DNA of 58,589 nucleotides from Nitrospiraceae bacterium (GCA_003599425.1 QZKC01000046.1:1-58589); one strand, 5' to 3'. Positions 36,133 through 46,787 are shown, counted from the stretch's first letter. Program-made: numbers and translations. The notes: generated from the letters alone by a model not told the origin.

Positions 36133-37275
36133 TTAAAACTGAAGCAGCTCGCACACTTCCCTGACAGCGCCTCTGCCACCGGGAAGCCTGCACACATAAT
36201 GTGAAATGTCTTTGATCAGATCAAGCCCGTCAGACGGACATGCTGCGAACGCGACCGACCTCATGCATTCAAGATCGCTGACATCGTCGCCGACATACGC
36301 TACATTTGACATGTTTATTTTCATTTTTCTGCAGATCTCCTTCAGGCAGCCGAGCTTGTCTTCAATGCCGATATGGCATTTGTCAATCTTCAGTTTCTTT
36401 GCACGCGCACTGACGATTGGGGAATTTTCTTTGGTAATGATCGCAACTTCGACGCCTTTTTTTCTCAGCAGTGCCAGCCCCTGGGCATCACGGGTGTTGA
36501 ACTTTTTCAGTTCTTCACCTTTCGCGGAGTAATACATCCCTGCGTCCGTTAGTGTGCCGTCTACGTCAACCACGAACAATTTAATATTTCTTATCACCTT
36601 TTTAAAATTCTCCCGGGCTCTTCTTATCAATAACCGTTCTGCAGCTTCCCAGTCTTCCGGCTCGTCGATCTCAACGGCTGTTTCAGGAGGCATTTCATAT
36701 ATTCCGATCCTGCCTCCAAGCCGGCATTTATAGCGTTGCAGTATGTTGCCCTTTGTAATGTAAAAGGCTCCGTTTTCCATTATCCATCCTTCCATATCCT
36801 GACGGCGCGGACGTTTACGGGGATTATAATTAAGCGCCTTTCCATCTGAGGTCCAGAAAAATCTTCTGGTGCGTACTCCCGTCAGCATGGAATCATATTC
36901 ATTCTTTTTAAATAAACGGAGAGCTTTATTAATATCATCCGGTGTTGTCAGCGGAGATGTGGCCTGGAGTGTTATGACTGTGCTGAAATCAACAACCCCG
37001 GCAAAATGGAACATAACCGATTCGGTTGAAGCTGTATCAGTAGCAAGTTCACCAGGACGTTCAATAATTTTTACCCCAAGTCCAAGACCTTCGACAACTC
37101 CGGCTATCTCTGCGCTGTCTGTAGAAACGTACACATTGGATGCTCCTATGGCTTTGCAGGCAGCCTCCAGCGCCCATGCGCATAAAGGCTTGCCTGCAAT
37201 GTCCTTGATATTTTTCCGGGGAATGGATTTTGAACCTCCCCGGAGAGGGATTAAAGCAACAATATTCTTTTTCAT
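36133..37275 (-). CDS. neuA: CMP-nonulosonate synthetase fused to a KdsC-like HAD phosphatase
   Basis: This is a 380-residue two-domain protein. Residues 1-225 are a cytidylyltransferase (ALIPLRGGSKSIPRKNIKDI, TLQATSPLTTPDDI), which activates a sialic-acid-like sugar with CTP. Residues 230-380 are a HAD phosphatase (LFVVDVDGTLTDAGMYYS, NTRDAQGLALLRKKGVEVAIIT, VAYVGDDVSDLECMRSV) like KdsC. The phosphatase may remove a 9-phosphate before activation. It sits 10 bases after neuB. The sugar (Neu5Ac, KDN, legionaminic or other) is not decided by sequence. Confidence 0.9.
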   Translation of the reverse strand: MKKNIVALIPLRGGSKSIPRKNIKDIAGKPLCAWALEAACKAIGASNVYVSTDSAEIAGVVEGLGLGVKIIERPGELATDTASTESVMFHFAGVVDFSTVITLQATSPLTTPDDINKALRLFKKNEYDSMLTGVRTRRFFWTSDGKALNYNPRKRPRRQDMEGWIMENGAFYITKGNILQRYKCRLGGRIGIYEMPPETAVEIDEPEDWEAAERLLIRRARENFKKVIRNIKLFVVDVDGTLTDAGMYYSAKGEELKKFNTRDAQGLALLRKKGVEVAIITKENSPIVSARAKKLKIDKCHIGIEDKLGCLKEICRKMKINMSNVAYVGDDVSDLECMRSVAFAACPSDGLDLIKDISHYVCRLPGGRGAVREVCELLQF

Positions 37276-37285
37276 GAATGGGATA

Positions 37286-38155
37286 TCAGAGCCTTTTCAG
37301 CTTTTTCCGCTGTACATCTTCGACATCCAGGATTTCTTTTTCTTTATAACGCAATGCCTTTTTGACGTTCCTCAGGTCTCTTGCAAGTTTCCGCATTCCA
37401 TCTGGTTCAAGGCTTGCCGCGTGGTCAGTGCCTTTCCATGTTCGGTCCAGTGTAAAGTGGCGCTCAAACCACTGCGCCCCCAATGTTAATGCAGAGATGT
37501 CCGCTGCTATTCCCAGATGGTGGCCTGAAAACCCTATGCCTTTTACCCTGCTTCCATATGTTTCATGAAGCCGTGTTATCTCGGAAAGACAGATCTCTTC
37601 AAATGATACCGGATATCCTGAGGTGCAACTGTAAATTACAAGGTCCCTGTCCCGTCCGTTCTTTTCAAAGAACTCAACGATTGTCTCTTCTTCGCGGCGT
37701 GTTGTCATGCCGAAGGACACATGTATTTGGCCGCTATATTCCTTGCAGAGATACTCGAACATATCGAATTTCATATTGCATGCAGAGGGGACTTTTATCA
37801 GTAAAGGGTTCAATGAGGCGATCTCTTTTGCAGACGTCATGTCCCACACTGATGAGCTGTAGATCACTTTCCACTCTTCACACCATGCTTTCAGTTGCCT
37901 GTGCTGGTCAAGGTTCAGCTCAAGGAATTCTCTGTGCTCTCCGTAGGTGCTTCCATAGGAATGGATGGGATTTGGATGAGGGGACCGGAATTCCTCAGGA
38001 GTTAATAATTCCCGCGGAGTTCTCTTCTGGAATTTGACGACATCAACTTTGCAGAACTGTGCCGCAACCTTGATCATTTCATGGGCGATTTCCATCTCCC
38101 CCTTATGGTTGCAGCCTATTTCTGCAATAACTACCGGGCCTTTATTGTTGGGCAT
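37286..38155 (-). CDS. neuB: Nonulosonic acid (sialic acid-type) synthase, no SAF domain
   Basis: This protein of about 289 residues has the NeuB TIM-barrel motifs PVVIAEIGCNHKGEMEIAHE, DVVKFQKRTPRELL and FSGHHLGIAADISALTLGAQ, followed by FERHFTLDRTWKGTDHAASL. It condenses PEP with a hexosamine or mannose (or its 6-phosphate). It stops where the C-terminal antifreeze-like (SAF) domain of usual NeuB (about 340 residues) would begin. I took the ATG at 38155 rather than the TTG at 38158. It is the first gene of the minus-strand polysaccharide run. Confidence 0.88.
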   Translation of the reverse strand: MPNNKGPVVIAEIGCNHKGEMEIAHEMIKVAAQFCKVDVVKFQKRTPRELLTPEEFRSPHPNPIHSYGSTYGEHREFLELNLDQHRQLKAWCEEWKVIYSSSVWDMTSAKEIASLNPLLIKVPSACNMKFDMFEYLCKEYSGQIHVSFGMTTRREEETIVEFFEKNGRDRDLVIYSCTSGYPVSFEEICLSEITRLHETYGSRVKGIGFSGHHLGIAADISALTLGAQWFERHFTLDRTWKGTDHAASLEPDGMRKLARDLRNVKKALRYKEKEILDVEDVQRKKLKRL

Positions 38156-38383
38156 CAATTGCTTTCTCCTTGTATGAAGGTACTGCCTTTAATAATCGTC
38201 AATAATATAATAACCCTGCGCTATAAATCCAGCTTTACAGCTTCCAGCGCTGCTTGCTTTAATGCTCCATGCCGTGTCATAATTGCCGTTATTTAATGAT
38301 ATAACTTGAAGTTAATACCCGCAGGTTTTAGAATATTGTACCTGGCGCTCAACACATACCAGAGGCCATCAGGAAGCATCGCT

Positions 38384-39349
38384 ATGAAAGAAATTTTAAA
38401 GAAAACCTTAGTTGCATCTTTCCTTGTTTGCATGCTCTTTCTGCAAAATTCGTATGGCGCTACAATGCTTGACAGGGTCGTCGCTGTCGTTAATGACGAG
38501 GTCATAACATGGAGCGAGCTGCGGGGCGTTATCGCGCTTGAAGGGGGAAAATATCTTGAGAATATCCCTGAAGACCGGAAAGATGAGGCCATGAAGGAAC
38601 TTGAGAAGAATTTTCTGAGCACTCTGATCGATATGAAACTGCAGCTTCAGGAAGCGCGGAGGGCAGGGATGAGCGTGAGCGACTCAGAGATAACCGGCGC
38701 CATAAAGGATATAAAGAAAAAATATAATTTAACTGATGAGGACCTGCTTAATTCCCTGCAGGCAGAAGGAATGAACATGGATGAGTACAGGTCCAGGCTT
38801 GGGGACCAGATCCTCCTTTCAAAGGTTGTCAATTTTGAGATCAAGACGAACATTGTTATCACAGACAGGGAAATAGAGCATTATTATGAAGCAAACAAGG
38901 ATAAACTGAGCACAAAAGAAAAGCGCAGGATACGTCAGATATTTCTTGCGGCGCCAAAGGACAGTTCGCTAAAAGGCGCCCTTGAGGCAAAGGCTCAGGA
39001 GATACTCCAGAAGATCAGGAGTGGGGAAGATTTTTCAAAAGTTGCAGAAGGAGCATCGGAAGACAAGAGCAGGCAGTTCGGAGGTGATCTGGGCTATATC
39101 ACCCGCGGCAGCGCCCTGAAGGAGATCGAGGATGCGGCTTTTTCGCTGAATGTCGGAGAGGTCAGCAAACCGTTCTGGAGCCCGGCAGGACTTCATATCA
39201 TCAAGGTGGAGGAAAAGACCGAAGCCGAAGGGCTTGACAATGTAAAGGACAGGATCAAGGGACTGCTCTTTCAGAAGGCATTCGAGGAGAAATACTCTGA
39301 ATGGATAACCGGACTGAAAGAGAAGGCATATATAGAGACAAAACTGTAG
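38384..39349 (+). CDS. SurA/PpiC-type peptidyl-prolyl isomerase, periplasmic
   Basis: This 321-residue chaperone has a signal peptide (MKEILKKTLVASFLVCMLF, cleaving before ATMLD), a SurA-type N-terminal domain (LDRVVAVVNDEVITWSEL, about 28-170) and one PPIC domain (about 190-290: RRIRQIFLAAPKD, GGDLGYITRGSALKEIEDA). It helps fold outer-membrane proteins. The track start at 38306 adds 26 residues without support; the ATG at 38384 follows AGGAAG and starts the signal peptide. It is divergent from neuB and followed by guaB after a palindromic spacer. Confidence 0.88.
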   Translation: MKEILKKTLVASFLVCMLFLQNSYGATMLDRVVAVVNDEVITWSELRGVIALEGGKYLENIPEDRKDEAMKELEKNFLSTLIDMKLQLQEARRAGMSVSDSEITGAIKDIKKKYNLTDEDLLNSLQAEGMNMDEYRSRLGDQILLSKVVNFEIKTNIVITDREIEHYYEANKDKLSTKEKRRIRQIFLAAPKDSSLKGALEAKAQEILQKIRSGEDFSKVAEGASEDKSRQFGGDLGYITRGSALKEIEDAAFSLNVGEVSKPFWSPAGLHIIKVEEKTEAEGLDNVKDRIKGLLFQKAFEEKYSEWITGLKEKAYIETKL

Positions 39350-39354
39350 AGAGT

Positions 39355-40896
<1,542 letters not shown>

Positions 40897-40906
40897 GAGA
40901 GATTTA

Positions 40907-40928
40907 CCCTCTTTTTGAAAAAAGAGGG
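40907..40928 (+). repeat. CCCTCTTTTT/AAAAAGAGGG hairpin after guaB
   Basis: A 10-bp perfect inverted repeat with a very tight loop starts 11 bases after the guaB stop, followed by GGCGAGGGGAGATTTTCTG. It could act as a weak terminator. GAGGGG words recur downstream (AAAGAGGGGGAAG at 41000-41012), so it is also repeat-like. It marks the left edge of the AT-rich insert. Confidence 0.55.
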
Positions 40929-41021
40929 GCGAGGGGAGATTTTCTGTAAAATTTTTATCTTTAGGTTGTAAAGAATAATAAATTCAAAATCAAAGATACT
41001 CAAAGAGGGGGAAGAAGGGGC

Positions 41022-42203
41022 ATGAGTCTTTTAAACGAATATATCAATAAAAGGATGAGTGGTAACGACCTTGAGGTTGAGCTACTAAGATTAATCTCCG
41101 AATATAATAAACTTCGAAAAACATATCTATTCGTGTATGCTGCTGCAATTGGGAAACCGATTCCCTCAGTTCCGTTAGAACAATCAGATTTTTATGTTTT
41201 TCATGATTTGCTTTCAGGTAAGAAAGATTACAAAAGAGTTGATATTTATCTGGAGACACCGGGAGGAAGCGGCGAGACAGCCGAAGAAATAGTTGAATTT
41301 CTCCGTAATAATTTTGATACTGTTTCATTTGTCGTATCTGGAGAAGCTAAAAGCGCTGGAACAATCATAGTCTTGTCAGGAGATGAAATATTAATGACGG
41401 AGACTGGAAGTTTGGGGCCGATAGATGCTCAAGTTAGGATAGGACGCTTTGTTGTTTCAGCATATGATTATATTGAATGGGTGAATGAAAAGAGAAAAGA
41501 GGCCGAGAAGCAAGGGGCTTTAAATCCATTTGACGCTACGATGATAGCTCAGATCACGCCTGGAGAGTTAAGCGGAGTTTATCATGCATTGGAATATGCA
41601 AAGGACTTAGTTGTTGATTGGCTTACAAAGTACAAGTTTAAGAAGTGGATTGTTACAGAGACAAACAAATTGCCTGTAACTGAACAAATTAAAAGAAAAC
41701 GTGCTTCAGAGATCGCAAAAGAATTGACCGATCATTCAAAATGGAGATCTCATGGCAGATCAATAAAAAGATATGATTTAGAAGGCATAGGGTTAAAAAT
41801 TAAACGGGTTGAAGATGACTCAAAGTTGAGCGAGCTCATATACAGGATACAAATTGTTTGCAGACTGCTTTTTGATAATACGACAATCTTTAAGATATTT
41901 GCTACTGAAGACACCAAGATATTTAAACAAGCCGCACCTGCGAATGTTCCTATGAAAATCCCTGCTTCGGCAGTTAAACCTGATGCGGTTGAGATTGATC
42001 AAAAATGTCCGCAATGCGGAACAATTCATAAAATATATGCAAAGTTTGTAAACAATCCTAAGGTTGATCGGGAATTAACTGCAAAGGGGTTTAAACCGTT
42101 TCCTAAAGATGGTAAAATGATATGTAAGTGCGGGTATGAAGTTGATCTTTCCGGTATCAAGAATCAAATCGAAACAGATTTAGGAAGAAAAGTCATTGGT
42201 TAG
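41022..42203 (+). CDS. SDH/S49-type (ClpP-like fold) serine protease with C-terminal zinc ribbon
   Basis: This 393-residue protein has a crotonase/ClpP-like core: VDIYLETPGGSGETAEEI (about 73-90, oxyanion loop), FVVSGEAKSAGTIIVLSGDEI (nucleophile likely Ser111) and TGSLGPIDAQV (128-138). This is the pattern of the serine dehydrogenase proteinase (SDH) family. A C-terminal four-cysteine site (CPQC at 329 and CKC at 368) may bind zinc. There is no signal or membrane segment, so it is cytosolic. It is AT-rich compared with guaB. A 59-aa gene follows with 9 bases between, and then an AIPR gene. The substrate is unknown. Confidence 0.8.
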   Translation: MSLLNEYINKRMSGNDLEVELLRLISEYNKLRKTYLFVYAAAIGKPIPSVPLEQSDFYVFHDLLSGKKDYKRVDIYLETPGGSGETAEEIVEFLRNNFDTVSFVVSGEAKSAGTIIVLSGDEILMTETGSLGPIDAQVRIGRFVVSAYDYIEWVNEKRKEAEKQGALNPFDATMIAQITPGELSGVYHALEYAKDLVVDWLTKYKFKKWIVTETNKLPVTEQIKRKRASEIAKELTDHSKWRSHGRSIKRYDLEGIGLKIKRVEDDSKLSELIYRIQIVCRLLFDNTTIFKIFATEDTKIFKQAAPANVPMKIPASAVKPDAVEIDQKCPQCGTIHKIYAKFVNNPKVDRELTAKGFKPFPKDGKMICKCGYEVDLSGIKNQIETDLGRKVIG

Positions 42204-42212
42204 GAGGACGAA

Positions 42213-42392
42213 ATGATATCTGAAAAGCCCGAAGAAAGAAAAAAAGAAGAAGAGGCTCTAATTACTTTTCTCAAACGGACCAAAGACGGGGAATATGCCA
42301 GAATTGATAAGGCTTCTCTCGTTTATTCAAGAGTTAAGGAGCAGAGAGAACCATACTATAATGATGAGGAGTATTATTACAGCCTCAGATAG
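42213..42392 (+). CDS. Small charged protein, unknown function
   Basis: This 59-residue ORF, absent from the supplied track, starts at ATG 42213 with AGGAGG 5 bases before it and lies 9 bases after the protease stop. The sequence is highly charged: an N-terminal KPEERKKEEEA, then ALITFLKRTKDGEYARIDKA, and a tyrosine-rich acidic tail (EPYYNDEEYYYSLR). There is no signal or membrane segment. The perfect ribosome site and tight spacing argue that it is real and co-translated with the protease. It could be a regulator, adaptor or substrate of the protease, which is inference only. Confidence 0.7.
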   Translation: MISEKPEERKKEEEALITFLKRTKDGEYARIDKASLVYSRVKEQREPYYNDEEYYYSLR

Positions 42393-42601
42393 AATTCTTC
42401 ATTGTATCCATCTTCTAAATAGTAATTCACCATTTCTATTGAAATAGTTTTTGTAGTAACTTAATCTTTTCCTATGTGTTCACGCAGACTGGATAGGGGA
42501 AAAGCAGATTATGAACTACAAGAGAGAAGTCCCTTTCAGGCTTTTAAAAGAGGGTCAATTCCTGTTTGACTTTGCATGACTGCACTGTTGCTTTTTTTCT
42601 G

Positions 42602-42631
42602 TTGCGCATTAACACTGTCTTTGCGTATGAT
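42602..42631 (+). promoter_or_regulatory. Candidate sigma-70 promoter for the AIPR gene
   Basis: TTGCGC and TATGAT are separated by 18 bases, about 45 bases before the GTG start. It lies in a 283-base AT-rich spacer after the small ORF. I see no other gene in that spacer. The AIPR gene may therefore be expressed separately from the protease pair. Confidence 0.45.
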
Positions 42632-42675
42632 ATTTTTAATTCTATGAGGAGGATGTCATTTGTAGGAGGGTAATA

Positions 42676-44568
42676 GTGAGTAAGGATTTCGTTGATATTC
42701 AAAAAATAATTCGGCAAGGAATGGAATCCTATTTACAAGAAAGAGGATTTCCTTCTTTGGAAAATGCTAATAAAAAGCAAAGAGCAAAGGCGTTACTTGA
42801 ATATTACACGAAAGATATTGGTGCTTACCTGTACCAATTTGACGAAGATCAAATAGATGAGGGACTCAGATGTGATGGTTCAAGTGACCTAAATATAGAT
42901 TTTGTCTATAAACATGAAGATACTTTTTATATCATACAATCTAAATACAAGAAATCTGGATGTCTTGACCGGGATGAAGTTTCAGGATTTTTTAAAATTC
43001 ATTCGAGGATACTTGATAAAGAATTCTTTGAGATGAATGCTAATGATACAGTGAAGGATATTCTATCTAATTTCAAAAAAAACAGCCCTGTGCATTATAT
43101 TCTGTTAACTAATTGTCAAATTACCGATACTATCCGGAGTCAATTTAATAAAGAACTTCAGGATGAACAAAAACATTATAAGACGCCGCAAATCTCTTGG
43201 GAATTGAAAGGTTTGACAGAGATAAAACAGGATTATAAAACAGCATTGTCATCGGATGAGCCAATTCCAGAGAAAGTAGTAATCCCACTTGAAAGAATTA
43301 CTAATCATTTTACCGATAAAAAAGAATGGTCATATTTAGACCTGACAAACATTCTTGATGAAGATTTACCTTACCAGACAATCCTGTGTACAGTTAAGGG
43401 GATTGTTCTAAAAGAATTGTATAAACAACATAAAGAGAGACTATTTAACTATAACATTAGAGGGTATCTTGGGCAGAATGTAATAAATAAAAGAATTATT
43501 AATACCATTGAGGAAGACCCGAAATCATTTTATCTTTACAATAATGGAATTTCAGCTATTTGTAGTAATCTCTCCCCGGAAGAAACTTCAGGAGGACATG
43601 GCTTGCAAATAATTTGTGATAATTTTCAAATAATAAACGGTGCTCAAACTACATCATGCATCGGGAAATTTAGAGATGATGCGAAACTGAGGGATGTTCG
43701 GGTTCTTCTAAAAATTACAAAATCAGCAGATATTAAAAAAGAAAGTAAGTCTCTAAATAGAAAGATCATTACTAATAATAATAGTCAAACTGTGATAAAA
43801 GCATCAGACTTTAGGTCAAATGATGAAATTCAAATATTTTTAGAGAAAAAATTTTCAACTTATCACTATAAAGTAACTCCGCCCTTCAAAAGGATAATAT
43901 ATATGCCTAAACGTAAAAAAATATCTAAAAGAAGTGATGAGGTGTTTATAAATATGGAAACCTTAGCAAAAATTATTTTTGCTTTTCATTATGTCCCATA
44001 TCCAATATATGCCAACTCAAATATATTGTTTGATACTGATTCTTCAACCAATGGCAAGTACTGGGATATATTCGGTGAGAATGGAGAGGAACTCTGCTTC
44101 TGGCCTGAAGAGAAAGTCAAAGAAGCTGTAGCTATTTCTATTATATGGTTATATGTTTCTGAAAAACTTAAGACAAAAGCAAAGGAATTAACTCTTCAGA
44201 AAAAAGAAGGTACCATCGATTATCTTGCATGTCTTGCAAAATGGCATTATTTATGGGCCTATGGTGATTTAATCAAGAGGCTTTATCCTGATAAAATGAC
44301 TTGGATAGTAAATAGAGTTGTTGATGGAAAGTTATTTTCAAAGGAAAATAACTTCATTGATATTTGGTTTGAGGGTATAACAGAAAAAATAACAGATGTT
44401 CTCGATTCAGCTTATCAAGACTCTAAAGATGAAGAAGATAGTAATGAAGCAGTTTCCAAAGGATTTCAATTCAAAAATTGGTTAAGAAATCAAAAAGCAT
44501 TCGACAAACTTCGTTCAAAATTTAAAAGGGCAAGTACAACAACATTCACTTTAGACAAAGCTGAATAA
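42676..44568 (+). CDS. AIPR-family (abortive infection phage resistance) protein
   Basis: This 630-residue protein matches the AIPR family (Pfam PF10592, recalled): RLFNYNIRGYLGQNVINKRI (255-274), SFYLYNNGISAIC (284-296) and FQIINGAQTTSCIG (317-330). The N-terminal part looks like a PD-(D/E)xK nuclease-type fold: SSDLNIDFVY followed by FYIIQSKYK (Gln88, Lys90). It starts at a GTG after AGGAGG. GC is visibly lower than in guaB and guaA, which suggests transfer. Members are tied to phage resistance in known systems. Here it stands beside an SDH protease gene and a small protein gene. Confidence 0.85.
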   Translation: MSKDFVDIQKIIRQGMESYLQERGFPSLENANKKQRAKALLEYYTKDIGAYLYQFDEDQIDEGLRCDGSSDLNIDFVYKHEDTFYIIQSKYKKSGCLDRDEVSGFFKIHSRILDKEFFEMNANDTVKDILSNFKKNSPVHYILLTNCQITDTIRSQFNKELQDEQKHYKTPQISWELKGLTEIKQDYKTALSSDEPIPEKVVIPLERITNHFTDKKEWSYLDLTNILDEDLPYQTILCTVKGIVLKELYKQHKERLFNYNIRGYLGQNVINKRIINTIEEDPKSFYLYNNGISAICSNLSPEETSGGHGLQIICDNFQIINGAQTTSCIGKFRDDAKLRDVRVLLKITKSADIKKESKSLNRKIITNNNSQTVIKASDFRSNDEIQIFLEKKFSTYHYKVTPPFKRIIYMPKRKKISKRSDEVFINMETLAKIIFAFHYVPYPIYANSNILFDTDSSTNGKYWDIFGENGEELCFWPEEKVKEAVAISIIWLYVSEKLKTKAKELTLQKKEGTIDYLACLAKWHYLWAYGDLIKRLYPDKMTWIVNRVVDGKLFSKENNFIDIWFEGITEKITDVLDSAYQDSKDEEDSNEAVSKGFQFKNWLRNQKAFDKLRSKFKRASTTTFTLDKAE

Positions 44569-44630
44569 TTCGAGACATGGTTAATTTGAAATTTGTAACA
44601 CAATCCACTTAAATGAAATGCTTAATGAAG

Positions 44631-44658
44631 TTGAGTATACTAACAGCCTTTATATATT
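44631..44658 (+). promoter_or_regulatory. Candidate sigma-70 promoter for guaA
   Basis: TTGAGT and TATATT are separated by 16 bases and end about 18 bases before the guaA ATG. A dedicated promoter would be needed because guaA is cut off from guaB by the insert. AAAGG is the ribosome site. Confidence 0.4.
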
Positions 44659-44676
44659 TTATTTGAAAGGTTACTT

Positions 44677-46218
44677 ATGCACTTTACAGAAAAAATACTC
44701 GTCCTCGACTTCGGTTCACAATATACCCAGCTCATCGCGCGAAGGGTGCGGGAGCAGAAGGTGTACTCTGAAATTTTACCTTATAACGTTTCACTCGAAA
44801 GGATAAAGGAGTTTGCCCCAAAAGGTATAATCCTTTCCGGCGGCCCTTCAAGCGTCTATGACAAGAAAGCGCCATTGCCGGACAAGGGAATATTTGAACT
44901 TGGCATCCCAGTCCTGGGCATATGCTATGGCATGCAGCTCATGGCATACATGCTTGGCGGCAAGGTAGCAAAAGCGGCAAAGAGGGAATACGGGCGTGCT
45001 GAGCTGACAATTGATGATAATTCGGACTTGCTGAAAAAGATGGGAGCAAGGGGAATCGTATGGATGAGTCATGGCGACAAAATAGTGAGACAGCCTAAAG
45101 GCTTCACCCCGATCGCGCATACCGGCAACTCGCCGATCGCTGCAATGGCAAACAAGGACAGAAAATTTTACGCGCTGCAGTTCCATCCTGAGGTTGCTCA
45201 TACGGAAAACGGGACGAAGGTGCTGAAAAACTTTGTATTCAATATCTGCAAATGCAAACCTGAATGGACCATGCAGTCATTCATCGGGACAACGACGAAA
45301 GAGATCAGGGAAAAGGTCGGACGGGACAAGGTCGTGTGCGCTATCAGCGGCGGTGTTGATTCCGCTGTAACGGCTGTACTCATTCACAAAGCCATAGGGA
45401 AACAGCTCACCTGTATCTTTGTTGACAACGGAGTGCTCAGGAAAGGCGAGGCGGACAAAGTGGAAAGCACTTTGAAAAAACATTTCCACATGAACATCGT
45501 CTGTGTTGACGCCTCAAAGAGATTCCTCAAAAAGCTGAAGGGAGTTACCGATCCCGAAAAGAAAAGAAAGATCATCGGCAATGAATTCATTCATGTCTTT
45601 GAGGAAGAGGCAAAGAAGATAAAAGGCGCTAAATATCTTGCACAGGGGACGCTTTATCCTGATGTTATTGAGAGCACGTCATTCAAGGGGCCTTCTGCCA
45701 CGATAAAAAGCCATCACAATGTCGGCGGGCTTCTAAAGGACATGAAACTCAGGCTCATTGAACCCCTCAGGGAGCTTTTCAAGGACGAAGTGCGGGTGCT
45801 TGGAAGGGAACTGGGAATGGCGGATGAGATCATCAGCAGGCATCCCTTTCCCGGCCCCGGGCTTGCGATACGGATTATAGAGGAAGTTACGCAGGAAAGG
45901 GCAGAGATACTCAGGAAGGCTGACGCGATAGTCCTTGAAGAGATAAAAAAGGCGGGACTGTACCATGACATCTGGCAGGCCTTCGCCGTACTGCTTCCCA
46001 TCAAGACAGTCGGCGTCATGGGCGATGAGAGGACCTATGAGAATGTAGTTGCCGTGAGAGCGGTAAAGAGCGTTGACGGCATGACTGCTGACTGGGCGAA
46101 GATCCCCTATGAAGTCCTCGGCATCATCTCCAACAGGATAATCAATGAAGTAAAAGGCATCAACAGGGTAGTGTTCGACATCAGTTCAAAGCCTCCAAGC
46201 ACGATAGAGTGGGAGTGA
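44677..46218 (+). CDS. guaA: GMP synthase (glutamine-hydrolysing)
   Basis: This 513-residue enzyme has an N-terminal class I glutamine amidotransferase ([32 protein letters not shown] with the nucleophile Cys, [11 protein letters not shown]). It also has an ATP-pyrophosphatase domain with [20 protein letters not shown] and a C-terminal dimerisation domain ending [14 protein letters not shown]. It converts XMP to GMP. The length is standard. The partner guaB lies upstream beyond the defence-like insert. Confidence 0.96.
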   Translation: MHFTEKILVLDFGSQYTQLIARRVREQKVYSEILPYNVSLERIKEFAPKGIILSGGPSSVYDKKAPLPDKGIFELGIPVLGICYGMQLMAYMLGGKVAKAAKREYGRAELTIDDNSDLLKKMGARGIVWMSHGDKIVRQPKGFTPIAHTGNSPIAAMANKDRKFYALQFHPEVAHTENGTKVLKNFVFNICKCKPEWTMQSFIGTTTKEIREKVGRDKVVCAISGGVDSAVTAVLIHKAIGKQLTCIFVDNGVLRKGEADKVESTLKKHFHMNIVCVDASKRFLKKLKGVTDPEKKRKIIGNEFIHVFEEEAKKIKGAKYLAQGTLYPDVIESTSFKGPSATIKSHHNVGGLLKDMKLRLIEPLRELFKDEVRVLGRELGMADEIISRHPFPGPGLAIRIIEEVTQERAEILRKADAIVLEEIKKAGLYHDIWQAFAVLLPIKTVGVMGDERTYENVVAVRAVKSVDGMTADWAKIPYEVLGIISNRIINEVKGINRVVFDISSKPPSTIEWE

Positions 46219-46299
46219 GGGGCTTCATTTTTCCTTCACAGTTATTGTGTATAAAACATCCCAAAAAGAAACGCAAAGAGGAGGTGAAATACTGAACTC

Positions 46300-46328
46300 T
46301 TGCAGAGTCTGCTGAAACGTGATATATA
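46300..46328 (+). promoter_or_regulatory. Candidate sigma-70 promoter for the lipoprotein gene
   Basis: TTGCAG and TATATA are separated by 17 bases and lie about 43 bases before the lipoprotein ATG, in the guaA–lipoprotein spacer. Confidence 0.4.
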
Positions 46329-46370
46329 CTCGTTATAAAAATCTACCAATAATCCCTTAAGGAGGATAGC

Positions 46371-46787
46371 ATGAAGAAAATACTTTCAATATTTATGGTT
46401 CTTGCGGTTCTGACATTGGCGGTCGGCTGTACGCAGTACCATGCACGGGGAGCAGGTGTAGGCGGTGCGGTCGGAGGCGCGGCAGGAGTGTTGCTTGACA
46501 AAAAGAACCGTTGGCGCGGCGGAGTGATCGGAGCTGTGCTTGGCGCGATTGCGGGAGCTTCCCTGACAGAGGTGTCGATGCAGGCTTCTCAGGAAGCAGC
46601 GCGGCAGAACAGGCCTGTAGAGTACAGGACAACTGATGGACGGGGACAGGTTCAGGCATATCCGCTCGACTATAATGCAGAGACGAAATGTCATAAGGTT
46701 CAGGAGCGGGTGTGGGAGGACGGAAAACTCATTAAGGATGAGATTAAGGAAGTATGCGAGGGGCACAAGACCGAACAGAAATATTAA
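46371..46787 (+). CDS. Glycine-zipper outer-membrane lipoprotein
   Basis: This 138-residue protein has a lipoprotein signal peptide (MKKILSIFMVLAVLTLAVGC; lipobox LAVGC, lipidated Cys20) and a glycine-zipper segment GAGVGGAVGGAAGVLLD (about 27-43), repeated at GGVIGAVLGAIAGAS. Such 2TM glycine-zipper proteins (Rick_17kDa/YMGG-like) are surface lipoproteins of unclear role in envelope integrity. AAGGAGG is well placed. A strong terminator follows. Confidence 0.85.
   Translation: MKKILSIFMVLAVLTLAVGCTQYHARGAGVGGAVGGAAGVLLDKKNRWRGGVIGAVLGAIAGASLTEVSMQASQEAARQNRPVEYRTTDGRGQVQAYPLDYNAETKCHKVQERVWEDGKLIKDEIKEVCEGHKTEQKY

Noticed and set aside
38306-38383. N-terminal extension of the SurA-like protein
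   Set aside because: The signal peptide and ribosome site fit the internal ATG at 38384.
42653-42673. Tiny upstream ORF (MSFVGG) before the AIPR gene
   Set aside because: Its ribosome site touches its ATG with no spacing. It is more likely that only the GTG at 42676 is used.
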